Below are positions 44,181-54,996 of a DNA stretch of 64,000 bases, in pieces; position 1 is the stretch's first letter; each line of letters begins with the position of its first letter. Below the pieces are notes generated by a model. It saw only the letters and a list, made by a program, of their open reading frames with translations, did no database searches and was not told the origin of the DNA. The position numbers and the translations under genes are program-made. This DNA is from Flavobacterium sp. I-STPP5a (GTDB lineage Bacteria; Bacteroidota; Bacteroidia; Flavobacteriales; Flavobacteriaceae): assembly GCF_009764685.1 (NCBI RefSeq), contig NZ_VHLM01000004.1, forward strand, positions 101,201 to 165,200, read 5' to 3'.

Positions 44181-46649
44181 ATGAAGAAATTTTTCATTTT
44201 TACTGCTATTACTCTTGCCAGTCTTGTGCCTCTAGAAAATCAGGCTCAATCTAAAAAGGAGAAAGACAAAAATACCGTTGTAGCACCACCACCAGAAAAA
44301 AAACCTGAGTCAGCCATTAAGGATTATGGAAAAGTAATTACAAAAGACGCTCAATCAGATGAGGGATTGTTTACGGTGCATAAAGTAGACAAAAAGTATT
44401 TTTTTGAAATTCCCAATAAGCTCTTAGATAAAGACATGTTACTAGTGAGTAGATTGTCAAAACTACCTTCAAATTTAGGTGGAGGATATGTAAATGCAGG
44501 TTCTGAAACGAATGAACAACTCATTGTTTGGCAACGTTTTCAAGATAAAATTTTAATAAAACTAAAATCGTTTAATGCGGTTGCTGCCGATAGCTTACCA
44601 ATAAGCATTTCGGTTAAGGCTAATAATTACGAACCTACACTTTTTGCTTTTGATATTGTGGCTTTTAGTAAAGACTCTTTGAATACAGTGATTGATGTAA
44701 CTAAGTTTTACAATACTGATGTTCGTTCTATAAGCGGATTATCAGCAGAAATGAGAGATACTTACAAGGTGAGAAACCTTGATGAATCCCGCAGTTTTAT
44801 CAATACTATGAAAAGTTTTCCTATGAACATTGAGGTAATTCAGGATTTTACCTATAATGCCTCAAAACCACCCGTTCAAGTTGATGCTGAAACAATCAGC
44901 ATTCAAATGAATCAATCGATGATTTTGTTGCCAGAAAAGCCCATGCAGCCCAGACTAGCTGATGATCGGGTAGGATGGTTTACGATGGATCAAATTGATT
45001 ATGGTAGCGAAGCCTTAAAATCAGATAGTAAAAGATACATTCGCCGCTGGAGATTAGAACCGAAAGATCCTGTTGCTTACGCCAAAGGGGAGCTTGTAGA
45101 GCCTGTAAAACCAATTGTATATTATCTTGATCCTGCTACTCCTGTTAAGCTTAGAAAGTACATCAAGCAAGGAATTGAAGATTGGCAAAAGCCGTTTGAA
45201 ACAGCTGGTTTTAAAAATGCAATTATTGCAAAGGATGCTCCAAGCAAAGAAGAAGATCCTGATTTTAGCCCAGAGGATATTCGTTATTCAGTGATTCGTT
45301 ACGTAGCAAGTACTACAAGAAATGCTGTTGGACCTAGCGTTTCTGATCCACGTACTGGAGAAATTATTGAGAGTGACGTAATTTGGTATCACAACCATTT
45401 ACGTTCGTATAGAAATCGTTATTTACTAGAAACAGGTGCAGCAAATCCTTCGGCTCGAACATTGAACACTAGTGATGAAGAAATGGGCGAAATGATGCGA
45501 ATGGTTATTGCGCATGAGGTAGGACATGCACTCGGTTTTCCACACAATATGGGTGCAAGTTGTGCTTATAATACAGAGAGCTATAGAGATGGAGCTTTTA
45601 CTCAAAAAAACGGAATAGCAGCAAGTTTAATGGATTATGCTCGATACAATTATATTGCGCAGCCAGGAGATAAAAATATTCGTTTCATTCGTCAAATGGG
45701 TCCTTATGATCATTATGCCACAAATTGGGGGTATAGATACATACCAAACGCTAATTCACCAGATGCTGAAGTTCCAAGTTTGGATAAGTGGATTATGGAA
45801 AAAGCAGGAGATATAACCTATAAGTTTGGAAGTCAAAGTAGTAGTTTTGACCCTACTTCACAAACAGAAGATGTAGGTAATGACGCCATGAAAGCTAGTA
45901 CTTATGGATTGAAAAACTTACAATATGTTGCAACTCATTTACCTGAGTGGACAAGTGATGTGACTAATAATTACGAAGACCTTGATGAGTTATACAAAGA
46001 AATGCTAGATGTGTGGGGCAGGTATGTAGGGCATGTTGTTACTAATATAGGAGGAGTGTACGAAAGTTATAAAAAACCCAATCAAAAAGGAAGTGTATAT
46101 AATGTTGTGCCAAAAGAAAAACAAATTGAAGCCATGCAGTGGTTGCAGGCTAATGCATTTGCTTCTCCTACATGGATTGTTAATCTAAATACCTTAAAAA
46201 ATCTTGACTACGCTGGATATACAGAGCGTTTTAGAAACATACAAGCCCGTTTTTTAAATAGTGTTTTAAGTTTTGAACGTTTAGGTAGGTTACTAGATGC
46301 AGAAATCGTAGGTGCTACAAATTATAAGGCGTTAGATGCTTTGGCAGACATGCGTAAAGGAATTTGGAAAGAAGCTTCGGCTGGAGCCAATGTTACTATC
46401 TACAGACGAAATTTACAAAGAGCCTATATTGAACGAATGGCTTTTTTAATGAAAGAAGAAATTAAATCAGGACGTCCCTCAGATTATTATAATGTAGCGC
46501 AATCTGATGTAAGAGCTCTTGTGCGCGGGGAATTAAATGTACTGAAAGCACTTTTAACAACAGCGCGCTCTGGTGCTATTTCTGTTGAAACAAAATACCA
46601 TTATGAGGATAGTATAAAAAGAATAGATCTAATTTTGAATCCAAGATAA
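44181..46649 (+). CDS. Secreted zinc-dependent metalloprotease (DUF5117/DUF5118 type)
   Basis: An 822-residue exported protein (signal peptide 1-23, cleavage near NQAQS). A DUF5118/5117-like region (about 45-400) precedes the metzincin zinc site HEVGHALGFPH (H445, E446, H449, H455; HExxHxxGxxH). The met-turn candidate is SLMDYARYNY. The family is common and large in Bacteroidota, and members are periplasmic or outer-membrane proteases with unknown substrates. It is a single-gene unit with a terminator. Confidence 0.88.
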   Translation: MKKFFIFTAITLASLVPLENQAQSKKEKDKNTVVAPPPEKKPESAIKDYGKVITKDAQSDEGLFTVHKVDKKYFFEIPNKLLDKDMLLVSRLSKLPSNLGGGYVNAGSETNEQLIVWQRFQDKILIKLKSFNAVAADSLPISISVKANNYEPTLFAFDIVAFSKDSLNTVIDVTKFYNTDVRSISGLSAEMRDTYKVRNLDESRSFINTMKSFPMNIEVIQDFTYNASKPPVQVDAETISIQMNQSMILLPEKPMQPRLADDRVGWFTMDQIDYGSEALKSDSKRYIRRWRLEPKDPVAYAKGELVEPVKPIVYYLDPATPVKLRKYIKQGIEDWQKPFETAGFKNAIIAKDAPSKEEDPDFSPEDIRYSVIRYVASTTRNAVGPSVSDPRTGEIIESDVIWYHNHLRSYRNRYLLETGAANPSARTLNTSDEEMGEMMRMVIAHEVGHALGFPHNMGASCAYNTESYRDGAFTQKNGIAASLMDYARYNYIAQPGDKNIRFIRQMGPYDHYATNWGYRYIPNANSPDAEVPSLDKWIMEKAGDITYKFGSQSSSFDPTSQTEDVGNDAMKASTYGLKNLQYVATHLPEWTSDVTNNYEDLDELYKEMLDVWGRYVGHVVTNIGGVYESYKKPNQKGSVYNVVPKEKQIEAMQWLQANAFASPTWIVNLNTLKNLDYAGYTERFRNIQARFLNSVLSFERLGRLLDAEIVGATNYKALDALADMRKGIWKEASAGANVTIYRRNLQRAYIERMAFLMKEEIKSGRPSDYYNVAQSDVRALVRGELNVLKALLTTARSGAISVETKYHYEDSIKRIDLILNPR

Positions 46650-46680
46650 AGCTAGGTCTCCTTTCCTAATTTTATAATTT

Positions 46681-46716
46681 GCCTCCAGATGTTTTTACAT
46701 TTGGGGGCTTTTTTTT
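46681..46716 (+). terminator. Terminator of the metalloprotease gene
   Basis: GCCTCCAGATG (46681-46691) pairs with CATTTGGGGGC (46698-46708) with two G-T pairs, then eight T. Confidence 0.8.
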
Positions 46717-46899
46717 GATACTAAGTCTTTAGAATCTTAGTTGATATTTTCTTGTTTTTAATTCAATTTTGGATTTGAGTCGTGTTTTGAGACTGATTTT
46801 ACGCAGTCTTTTAAGAAAAAAACAAATAATTTTTAAGTATTAGTGTTATAAATCCATTTTTTTATTTGTAAATTTCCAAGTAAATCAAAATCTTTTCAA

Positions 46900-49224
46900 A
46901 TGAAAGTTTATCCAACGCCTGAAAATGAAATTGAACGCCTTAAAGTACTCCAGGAATACGCTATTTTAGATACCATTTCAGAGAAAGAATATGAGGCTAT
47001 TACGCAACTTGCTTCTTATATATGCGGTGTTCCTATAGCGCTGGTGAGTTTAATTGATAAAGGCAGACAATGGTTTAAGGCTAGTGTAGGGCTGGATGCA
47101 AGTGAAACATCTCGAGAAGATTCTTTTTGTCAATATACCATCATGAACAATCATGTTTTTGAGGTAGAAAATGCAACTGAGCATGAATTATTCCATGATA
47201 ATCCACTGGTCTTGGGAAACCCAAATATTAGGTTCTATGCAGGAGCTCCATTGCTCAATAAAAATGGATTTGTTATGGGATCGCTTTGTGTTATTGATAC
47301 AAAACCAAATAAATTAAACGAAGAGCAAAAAAAAGCTTTGCAACTTTTAGCCAATCAAGTGGTAGCATTACTAGATGCTAGGAAGAAAAATTTAGAATAC
47401 TTAGACTCTCAAAAAGAGTTGCAAAATTTCATCGATCTTTCTCAAGATTTAGTTTGTATAGCAAATTTAGATGGACTTTTTTATAAAGTAAATCCAGCTT
47501 TTACAGCGGTTTTAGGGTATGAAAAACACGAAATAGAGGGAATGCCTTTTATAGATTTTGTTCATCCAGAAGATGTTCAAAAAACGAATATGGAGGTTGA
47601 AAAACTAGCCGATTTAAAGCAGACCATAAGTTTTGAGAATAGATGTAGAACTAAAGACGGATCTTATATAAATTTGAGTTGGAACACTTCACCTGATCCA
47701 GAAACTGGTAATTTATACGGAATAGCTAGAAATATTCAGAAAGAAAAACTGGCAGAACAGCATTTAAAAGAGGTGAACTATTTGCTAGAGGAGTCACAGC
47801 AAATTGCAAAAATAGGTAGTTGGAATTATAGTTTTATTTCAAAAAAATTAATTTGGTCTGATGAGCATTATCGTATTTTTGAAATGAATGCAATGCCCAC
47901 AGATGAGCTAGTTGCAAAATTTAGAACAGTAGTACATCACGATGATTTAATAGTTTTGGATAAAATTATTGAAGAGGTCTCAAAAACGGGAAAAAAGTTT
48001 AAAACAAATTATAGAATAGTTTTTCCAGACGAAAGGATAAAATACATTCTGGCCATGGGAGAACCAGTAATGGATAATCAAGGTTCGATTGTTGCCCTAA
48101 ACGGTGTTGTACAGGATGTTACAGATATTACGGTAGCAGAGCAAAATCTTAACGAAAAATCTAAAGAAGTTAAAGATATTAGAGCAGCACTCGACGAAGC
48201 AGCCATAGTATCCATATCTAATAAAAAAGGGAAATTAACGTTCGTCAATGATAATTTTTGCTCCGTTTCAAAATTTGATAGAGAAGAATTATTAGGAAAA
48301 GAACAACCAAATATGGCTACTTTTTTTGAAACTGAAATAGGAAAACAAATTTTAGACAATATTTACAGCGGCAAAACCTGGAAAGGGGAGTTAAAACATA
48401 AAGCAAAGGACGGTAGCTACTATTGGGAAAATAAAACAATTGTTCCGTTTTTAAATAATAAAGGAATTCCATACCAGTACATTTCAATAGGGACTGATAT
48501 TACCGATAGAAAGAATGCCGAAGAAAATTTAATTGCTGCTCTTGATAGTTTAGAAAAGAAGAATAGAGAGCTAGATGAATATGCTCATGTAGTGTCTCAT
48601 GATTTAAAGTCACCTTTAAGGGCTATTTACAATCTCTCTGAATGGATTGTTGAGGACATGCCTGATATGCCAGAAAATGTAAAAGGAAATTTTGATCTAC
48701 TTCGACGCAGAGTTTCCAGAATGGAAAACTTAATTAACGGTGTTCTTGAATATTCTAAAATAGGTCGTATTGAAATTGAAAAAGAAAGTATAGATGTAAA
48801 TGAGCTTTTAGAACAATTAATAGACTCTATTGTACCTGATACTTTTGAAATTACAATATGTAATAATTTTCCTATTGTATTTGCTGAAAGGATTTTATTG
48901 CAGCAGGTTTTTACTAACTTGATTAGCAATGCTGTGAAATACAATGATAAACCAAAAGGAAAAATAGATTGTTCTTACCAATCTTTGAAGGATTATCATC
49001 AATTTACCATAAAAGATAACGGACCCGGAATTGCAGAAGCTTACCAACAAAAAGTGTTTAAAGTCTTTCAAACAATTGAAGCTCGTGATGTAAAGGAAAG
49101 TACCGGAATTGGATTGTCAATAGTGAAAAAAATAGTTGAGGAAAAAGGAGGTGTTATCTATATTGAGAGCCAAGAAGGTGAAGGATGCAGTTTTATATTG
49201 ACAATACCAAAATGTAAAAATTAA
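46900..49224 (+). CDS. GAF/PAS soluble sensor histidine kinase
   Basis: A 774-residue cytoplasmic kinase. An N-terminal GAF domain (about 10-165: VSLIDKGRQWFKASVGLD, GSLCVID), three PAS units (about 170-285, 295-415, 420-545), HisKA with phosphorylated His567 in VVSHDLKSPLRAIY, and HATPase (NLISNAVKYND, DNGPGIAE, GIGLSIVKK). No membrane segments. No response regulator is adjacent, so its partner is elsewhere. The short gap to the convergent adenosine deaminase gene lacks a clear terminator. Confidence 0.92.
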   Translation: MKVYPTPENEIERLKVLQEYAILDTISEKEYEAITQLASYICGVPIALVSLIDKGRQWFKASVGLDASETSREDSFCQYTIMNNHVFEVENATEHELFHDNPLVLGNPNIRFYAGAPLLNKNGFVMGSLCVIDTKPNKLNEEQKKALQLLANQVVALLDARKKNLEYLDSQKELQNFIDLSQDLVCIANLDGLFYKVNPAFTAVLGYEKHEIEGMPFIDFVHPEDVQKTNMEVEKLADLKQTISFENRCRTKDGSYINLSWNTSPDPETGNLYGIARNIQKEKLAEQHLKEVNYLLEESQQIAKIGSWNYSFISKKLIWSDEHYRIFEMNAMPTDELVAKFRTVVHHDDLIVLDKIIEEVSKTGKKFKTNYRIVFPDERIKYILAMGEPVMDNQGSIVALNGVVQDVTDITVAEQNLNEKSKEVKDIRAALDEAAIVSISNKKGKLTFVNDNFCSVSKFDREELLGKEQPNMATFFETEIGKQILDNIYSGKTWKGELKHKAKDGSYYWENKTIVPFLNNKGIPYQYISIGTDITDRKNAEENLIAALDSLEKKNRELDEYAHVVSHDLKSPLRAIYNLSEWIVEDMPDMPENVKGNFDLLRRRVSRMENLINGVLEYSKIGRIEIEKESIDVNELLEQLIDSIVPDTFEITICNNFPIVFAERILLQQVFTNLISNAVKYNDKPKGKIDCSYQSLKDYHQFTIKDNGPGIAEAYQQKVFKVFQTIEARDVKESTGIGLSIVKKIVEEKGGVIYIESQEGEGCSFILTIPKCKN

Positions 49225-49266
49225 AACTAAGATCCAAACTTAATGACGTTATTGGATAAAGCCCTT

Positions 49267-50685
49267 TTACATTTTTGAGAATTGATTCTCAAAGTTGGTA
49301 AAACGTTTGTCTAAATCCAGAATCAATTGTTTTTTCACCGCTTCCTCTTTTATAAAACTGAAGTGTATACTGTTATAAACGTATTGTTTGATGTCCTTGT
49401 ACGTAACTTGGTTGTATCTTTTAGCGAGTAGAACGTATTGTTCAGTCATATTTGTACGCAAAATTCCAGCGTCATCTGTGCTAATAACTATGGGTACTCC
49501 GAACTTTTTATACAACGTAAAGGGATGACGTTGTTCTTTTACCTTTAAAATAAACTCGTTACTCACTAAATTGATCTCAATTGGGATGGTTTTAGAAGCC
49601 ATAAATTGCAGTAATTTATAGGCATCTTTTTCATAAGCCATATCTACTCCATGACCTATTCTATGGGCTCCAGCCGTATGAACAGCAGCACCAATATGCC
49701 ATGTTAATTCTTCGGGTTGAACAAGACCTAGGGTTAGTTCGCCAGCGTGCATGGTATATTTTACATTTGGAAAACGGGAATTACAATACTTAAACATCAA
49801 CATGTGCAAGCCATAATCTTTCATAGAGGTTTCTCCATCTTCTGGTGATACAATGTTTACACCTGCCATAAGTTTACTATCATTCGCAGAGATAAATGCA
49901 ATCACAATGTTTTTAAATAAATCAACAGGCTCCATAAATCGTAATACAAAATTTTGATAACGCATGGTAAACTGAGCATCATCAATTTTAAGATCATTAT
50001 GTAGTTTTGATACAAAATTCGTGTTGAAATTTTTAGCATACATTTCAGCATCTCTTTTTTGGAAAATGATAAAAAGAGAATCCAATGTTTTGAGTATTGC
50101 TTTTTCATCATTGGCTGCAGCCAATTGCCTTAATCTTAAATCGAATTTTACTAAATCATCCGTTTGCAAAGTATTTGGAATTGTAGACAATTGTGTTTCA
50201 ATATAACTCACATTTTCGGCTATAGCTCTTTTTTTAAGCTCTAATAAGCCTTGCGCAAAATTACCTTCTTTGGCGGGTTCAAATTTCATGAATGATTCAA
50301 AAAACAACTTATCAGACGGGTAATCTACATAGTTATAATCTTTAACAGACCATTTTTGCATTATTTTTTGTTTGAATAATGCCAGCGTACCATTAGCCTT
50401 AAGCGCAGAAAATAAGGACCAATTTCCTGAATTTTCTTTTACTTTTCTTACGTCCATGGTTTCTGTGTTGAGGTAGAAATCCTCTTTTATGGCGTGTTGC
50501 AATAAGGGTTCGGCATAAATAGATCCCGAAAAATGGTGGTGTAAATCTCCTCCTTTAGGCATTTGCGAAAAAAATGCAGTGAGTTCTACTTCATTATTTC
50601 TAATTTTTTCAAAGTAAGTATCAGCGTTTTGTGCGGAAACATTATTTAAGATAAATGCAACTAATAGGGTATATACTAATTTCAT
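49267..50685 (-). CDS. Exported adenosine deaminase-family enzyme
   Basis: A 472-residue metal-dependent purine deaminase with a signal peptide (1-18, NNVSAQ). The metal site is MPKGGDLHHHFSGS near residue 43, then MHAGE, HRIGHGVDM and STDDAGILRTN, with the catalytic His and two Asp. Export distinguishes it from housekeeping Add and resembles secreted ADGF-like enzymes; it would salvage or detoxify extracellular adenosine. The N-terminal 45 residues plus an insertion make it about 100 residues longer than Add. Confidence 0.88.
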   Translation of the reverse strand: MKLVYTLLVAFILNNVSAQNADTYFEKIRNNEVELTAFFSQMPKGGDLHHHFSGSIYAEPLLQHAIKEDFYLNTETMDVRKVKENSGNWSLFSALKANGTLALFKQKIMQKWSVKDYNYVDYPSDKLFFESFMKFEPAKEGNFAQGLLELKKRAIAENVSYIETQLSTIPNTLQTDDLVKFDLRLRQLAAANDEKAILKTLDSLFIIFQKRDAEMYAKNFNTNFVSKLHNDLKIDDAQFTMRYQNFVLRFMEPVDLFKNIVIAFISANDSKLMAGVNIVSPEDGETSMKDYGLHMLMFKYCNSRFPNVKYTMHAGELTLGLVQPEELTWHIGAAVHTAGAHRIGHGVDMAYEKDAYKLLQFMASKTIPIEINLVSNEFILKVKEQRHPFTLYKKFGVPIVISTDDAGILRTNMTEQYVLLAKRYNQVTYKDIKQYVYNSIHFSFIKEEAVKKQLILDLDKRFTNFENQFSKM

Positions 50686-50964
50686 GTGTTTTAATTATAG
50701 CTTAAGTGATAGGAGTGCCATTTTCAAAAAGTGAAATGGATTAAAATATAGCAGCTCTTAAAAATCTTTTAACTTTTAAATGGTTGTAATAGCTTGCAAA
50801 ATTAAGCAATTTCGTTGTCTGTTTTTACAACTGATAAAAAAGTTTATTTTGAGCACTTTGTTGCCTCTCCGAAATTAATTTTTCTAAAAAGGTGTTGTTA
50901 ATTTTTTTTAGTACTTTTTCTTTATTAGAATTTTGAAAATAGGGTTTGTTGTAAAGGCTTAATT

Positions 50965-52209
50965 TTATTTAGATTTCATAATGGCTTCGGCTGCAAGTCT
51001 ACCTGTTTTCATGGCAGCATTTATAGACCCATTGAGTAAGTTATCTCCACAAATAAATACATTTTCGGATGTTTTCAGCGTATCACTAGATATTTCGTTT
51101 CGAACTGATTCTTGGTTGGGCAATGCATATTCTATTTGATATGATTTAATCATCTTCCAAGATTCAACTTGATCGCCATACCATTGTTTCAGTTCTAGTT
51201 TCATGTTTTCCGCCAGAGTATTTTCGTCAAGAGTAGGGATACCATTATAAGAAACGGAAATAAGTATTTTACCTTGTGGAGCGTATGCCTTAGACACATT
51301 AGTCATTACGGTCATGTTATTCACCCATTTTTTATGAGTAGAAGCATTTAGAACAACGACTGCTTTGTTTGTAGGTGCTTTATCAGCTACAAAGTACATA
51401 TTGGTGACTTGCTGTGATTGCATTTTTTGATTTGGAAAATGTGTTTGAGTTAGTGTATTTGCATTTGTAGCCAATAAAATTTGGTTGGCTTCAAAAACTT
51501 TACCCTCATCAGTTGTTACCGTATTGCTATCTACTTTTGTTACTTTAGTATTGTATGATATACTGCCTTCAGGGAGCATTTTTACTAATTGTTTCGGGAT
51601 TTCTTCCATTCCTAACTCAGGTACGGCAACATCACCATCTGAAAACATTTTCATCACAAAATCAAACATTCTGCTAGAAGTTTTTAAGTCGTTTTCAAGG
51701 AAAATCCCGGATAGGAAGGGAGCATAAAATCGTTCAATCATTTTTGAACTAAAACCATATTCTTTTAATTGTTGTAAAGTAGTTTGTTCTTTTTGTTCAA
51801 AAATAGATTCAATAGTTTGTTTTTGAAGTTTGTTTTTGAGCCACAACGTATTCAGTTTGTCTTTTATAGATCCCACAGGCGCAAATAGTGTTGCGAGAGT
51901 AGCAGATGGTCTTCTAAAAGGATCAGCAATTTCAAAGCTCCCCTTGTCATAGAGTACAGTAGCACCCGGCAGCATTTTTTTTAGATTCAAGGCTTTGTAA
52001 TCCAGCAAAGCTTTCGTTTCTGGATAAGCAGTCAATAAAACCTGAAAACCTCTATCAAAAAGGAAACCGTCTTCTGAATCTGTTTTTATTCTTCCTCCTG
52101 CGCGTTCACTACTTTCTAAAATCAGTACTTTTCTGCCTTGACGGTGTAAATAAACCGCTGCTGTTAATCCTGATATTCCTGCTCCTATAATTACAACGTC
52201 TTGTTTCAT
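50965..52209 (-). CDS. FAD-dependent amine oxidase/phytoene desaturase-like oxidoreductase
   Basis: A 414-residue flavoprotein. The Rossmann motif is IIGAGISGLTAAVYL (about 6-20), followed by ESSERAGGRIKTD, and a C-terminal FAD segment FICGDNLLNGSINAAMKTGRLAAEA. The family includes protoporphyrinogen oxidase-like, amine oxidase and carotenoid desaturase enzymes; the substrate is not evident. A MFS gene follows upstream on the same strand, with a 64-base gap. Confidence 0.87.
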   Translation of the reverse strand: MKQDVVIIGAGISGLTAAVYLHRQGRKVLILESSERAGGRIKTDSEDGFLFDRGFQVLLTAYPETKALLDYKALNLKKMLPGATVLYDKGSFEIADPFRRPSATLATLFAPVGSIKDKLNTLWLKNKLQKQTIESIFEQKEQTTLQQLKEYGFSSKMIERFYAPFLSGIFLENDLKTSSRMFDFVMKMFSDGDVAVPELGMEEIPKQLVKMLPEGSISYNTKVTKVDSNTVTTDEGKVFEANQILLATNANTLTQTHFPNQKMQSQQVTNMYFVADKAPTNKAVVVLNASTHKKWVNNMTVMTNVSKAYAPQGKILISVSYNGIPTLDENTLAENMKLELKQWYGDQVESWKMIKSYQIEYALPNQESVRNEISSDTLKTSENVFICGDNLLNGSINAAMKTGRLAAEAIMKSK

Positions 52210-52273
52210 GATTTAAATTTAGACAAAAATAATTCAATTAAATTGTATTTTACTCTTGCAAATAAGATGATTT

Positions 52274-53515
52274 TTATTCAGAATAATCTAAGTCAGTGTC
52301 AAAAGTTTCTTTGAGTTTAAAGAGCGCTACTAATGCTATTATGGAGAGAAGCGTACCCACCACCATAGCCGCAAGGATAATATTTCCATTAAAAAAACGA
52401 TCTCTAAAAAAACTATAAACGAGTAAGATTACAGGGAGAGACCCTCGTACAAAATTTGGCACTGTTGTAGTTACTGTTGCCCGAATATTAGTACCAAATT
52501 GTTCTGCAGCAATTGTAACAAACAAAACCCAGTATCCTACAGAAAATCCCATTAAAAAACACAATGCATAAAAGACCGTTGTAGTTACACTAAAGGCGTT
52601 TAAGAAAATAAATACCATGATTAAATTTAAAAGTAGAAAAATAGTCATCACAATTTTTCTGCTTTTTAACCACTGACTTATTAATCCACTTGCAATATCA
52701 CCAAAAACGAGTCCGCCATAGCACCACGCAATAGCTTTACCAGCTGCAATTGTTTCGTAACCTTGTACTCCAAGTGCTTTTGCAAATTCTGGCGAGAAAG
52801 TAATTAGTACTCCTACCAAAAACCACAACGGAACTCCAATAAGAATGCATTTCAGGTATTTATAAAATCTAGTTTTATTGGAAAACAAAGACAGGAAATC
52901 GCCTATTTTTTCGTTGCTTTTATGTACTTCTTTAAACATTTTTGATTCTGAGATTTTAATTCTTAAAAAAAGAAGTAACAATCCTAAAATTCCACCTGCA
53001 TAATAACACAAGCGCCAATCTTGAAAAACTTGATATACTAAATACGCAGCTACAGCTCCCGAAACACCTACAGAGGCTACAATCATTGTACCATATCCTC
53101 TTTTTTCTTTAGGTAAACTTTCAGTGACTAAGGTAATTCCCGCGCCTAATTCTCCGGCAAGGCCAATGCCAGCAATTAATCTCCAAAAAGCATATCCATC
53201 TACTGTGGTGACCATACCATTAGCAATATTTGCAACAGAATACATGATTATAGAGCCAAATAAAACAGAAATCCGACCTTTTTTATCACCAAGAATGCCC
53301 CAAAGGATTCCTCCAAAAAGCATCCCAAACATTTGCATGCTTATCAAATATTCACCTTTGTTACGAATGGCATCTCCTGTAATTCCTAAATCAATAAGAC
53401 TATCTGTACGAACAATTCCAAAAAGTAATAAGTCATAAATATCTACAAAATAGCCTAAGGCTGCCACAATAACAGCTGCATTTAGTATTCGAGTTGGTTT
53501 TTCTGTTGCTGTCAT
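52274..53515 (-). CDS. MFS transporter, metabolite:proton symporter type
   Basis: A 413-residue carrier with twelve membrane segments. GYFVDIYDLLLFGIVRTDSL in segment 1, GDKKGRISVLFGS between segments 2 and 3, and IAGIGLAGELGAGITLV fit the sugar/organic-acid symporter branch. The start codon overlaps the stop of the GNAT gene (ATGA), so the two are coupled. The substrate is unknown. Confidence 0.88.
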   Translation of the reverse strand: MTATEKPTRILNAAVIVAALGYFVDIYDLLLFGIVRTDSLIDLGITGDAIRNKGEYLISMQMFGMLFGGILWGILGDKKGRISVLFGSIIMYSVANIANGMVTTVDGYAFWRLIAGIGLAGELGAGITLVTESLPKEKRGYGTMIVASVGVSGAVAAYLVYQVFQDWRLCYYAGGILGLLLLFLRIKISESKMFKEVHKSNEKIGDFLSLFSNKTRFYKYLKCILIGVPLWFLVGVLITFSPEFAKALGVQGYETIAAGKAIAWCYGGLVFGDIASGLISQWLKSRKIVMTIFLLLNLIMVFIFLNAFSVTTTVFYALCFLMGFSVGYWVLFVTIAAEQFGTNIRATVTTTVPNFVRGSLPVILLVYSFFRDRFFNGNIILAAMVVGTLLSIIALVALFKLKETFDTDLDYSE

Positions 53516-54039
53516 GCGTATTTTATTTTCAATTGCATTAATAAGTCAGTTTGTTGTTCTTCACCCATTAAAAATAGGTGTTTGTCAAATTCAATAAATC
53601 CATTTTTTCTATAGAATTGCAATGCTCTATGATTTTCCTCCCAAACGCCTAACCAAATGTACTTGACTTGCTTTTCATGACCCATTTGTAATGCAAAATC
53701 AAATAATTGTTGGCCAATATTTTTTCCGTGATAGGATTGTAATACATAAATTCTGTGTATTTCAAGCGCATTCGTATCTTGTGGCTCTGTTTGAGCATCG
53801 CCAGTGTTTAACTTGAGATAACCCACAACTTCATTATTCAAAAAAGCAATAAAAAATTCCGATGAGGGATGTTTTAACTCTTTTGTTAATTGTTCAATAT
53901 TTAATTTTTCTGTAATGTAAGAATTAATATTTTCGGGGGTATTGACAGCTGCGAATGTTTCAGTAAAGGTTTGTATGCTTATTTTTTGTAACAGCGAAAG
54001 GTCTTTTAATGTGGCTTTTTTTATTTGGATATTGTGCAT
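53512..54039 (-). CDS. GNAT-family N-acetyltransferase
   Basis: A 175-residue acetyltransferase. The acetyl-CoA loop is VLQSYHGKNIGQQLFD (Q-x3-G-x-G/A pattern), preceded by IHRIYV and followed by YIWLGVWEENHRALQFYRKNGF, the family's C-terminal half. Start 54039 (MHNIQIKKATLKDL) is preferred over 54114. Relatives include spermidine acetyltransferases, but the substrate is open. Its stop overlaps the MFS start. Confidence 0.86.
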   Translation of the reverse strand: MHNIQIKKATLKDLSLLQKISIQTFTETFAAVNTPENINSYITEKLNIEQLTKELKHPSSEFFIAFLNNEVVGYLKLNTGDAQTEPQDTNALEIHRIYVLQSYHGKNIGQQLFDFALQMGHEKQVKYIWLGVWEENHRALQFYRKNGFIEFDKHLFLMGEEQQTDLLMQLKIKYA

Positions 54040-54199
54040 AGAAATGGTTCTGGTTTTTACCAAAAATAAATAAAATTCCGATTGATTTTTATAATCTATG
54101 ACACTATTCGACAAATCAATTTAAAGATTCTTGAAATCTAATTTTCAATTAGTACTTTTGGGATTACTAATAAAAAAGAGTTCGAGAAGAATATTGTGT

Positions 54200-54958
54200 A
54201 TGAAAATTGTGATATCGCCAGCTAAATCCTTAGATTTTGAGAAGAAATTGCCCGTTGAAACGTTTACTAAGTCTATTTTTTTAAAAGAGTCAGCTGAAAT
54301 TCATTCAGTTTTAAAAGAAAAAAATCCAGCTGATTTATCAGTATTAATGAGCATTTCAGAGAAACTTGCTGATCTCAATTGGAAACGAAATCAAGAATGG
54401 AAAACTCCATTTACTCCTAAGAATGCTCGTCCAGCAGTGTACACTTTTGATGGAGATGTGTACGTAGGATTAGATGTATTTACCCTTTCACCTTCAAAAA
54501 TTGAAATTTTACAGGATAAATTACGCATACTATCTGGACTTTATGGCATATTAAAACCATTAGACTTAATGCAGGCGTATCGATTAGAAATGGGTACAAA
54601 ATTACCTATTGGCGAAAGTAAAAATCTTTATGAGTTTTGGAAACCTTCCATTACTAAAGCTTTAAATAAGGAGCTAAAAGAAGAGGAGTTGTTTGTTAAC
54701 TTAGCGAGTACCGAATACTTTTCGGCTGTTGATGTTAAGTCATTAAAAGTTCCTGTTGTTACACCTGAGTTTAAAGATTATAAAAACGGCAAACTCAAGA
54801 TTATTAGTTTTTTTGCTAAAAAAGCCCGCGGAATGATGGTGCGTTATATCATAGATACCAATGCAGAAACTATTGAGGATTTAAAAGGTTTTAATTATGA
54901 TGGATATCAATTTGATGCCACAGAGTCAAAAGGAAATAACTTAGTTTTTACAAGATAG
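54200..54958 (+). CDS. yaaA: Peroxide stress protein YaaA
   Basis: A 252-residue DUF328 protein that in E. coli lowers free iron and DNA damage under hydrogen peroxide. The N-terminal ISPAKSLDF, FDGDVYVGLDV, LSGLYGILKPLD and KKARGMMVRYII are diagnostic. Start 54200 (MKIVISPAK) is the family's start; the frame extends upstream to 54131 but into a non-conserved stretch. Followed by a terminator shared with the efflux operon. Confidence 0.94.
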   Translation: MKIVISPAKSLDFEKKLPVETFTKSIFLKESAEIHSVLKEKNPADLSVLMSISEKLADLNWKRNQEWKTPFTPKNARPAVYTFDGDVYVGLDVFTLSPSKIEILQDKLRILSGLYGILKPLDLMQAYRLEMGTKLPIGESKNLYEFWKPSITKALNKELKEEELFVNLASTEYFSAVDVKSLKVPVVTPEFKDYKNGKLKIISFFAKKARGMMVRYIIDTNAETIEDLKGFNYDGYQFDATESKGNNLVFTR

Positions 54959-54962
54959 AAGA

Positions 54963-54993
54963 AAAACCGTTAATCAATTTTAACGGTTTTTTT
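54963..54993. terminator. Bidirectional terminator between yaaA and emrB-like genes
   Basis: AAAACCGTTAA (54963-54973) pairs with TTAACGGTTTT (54980-54990) around six bases, with A and T runs on the two sides. Confidence 0.85.
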
Positions 54994-54996
54994 ATG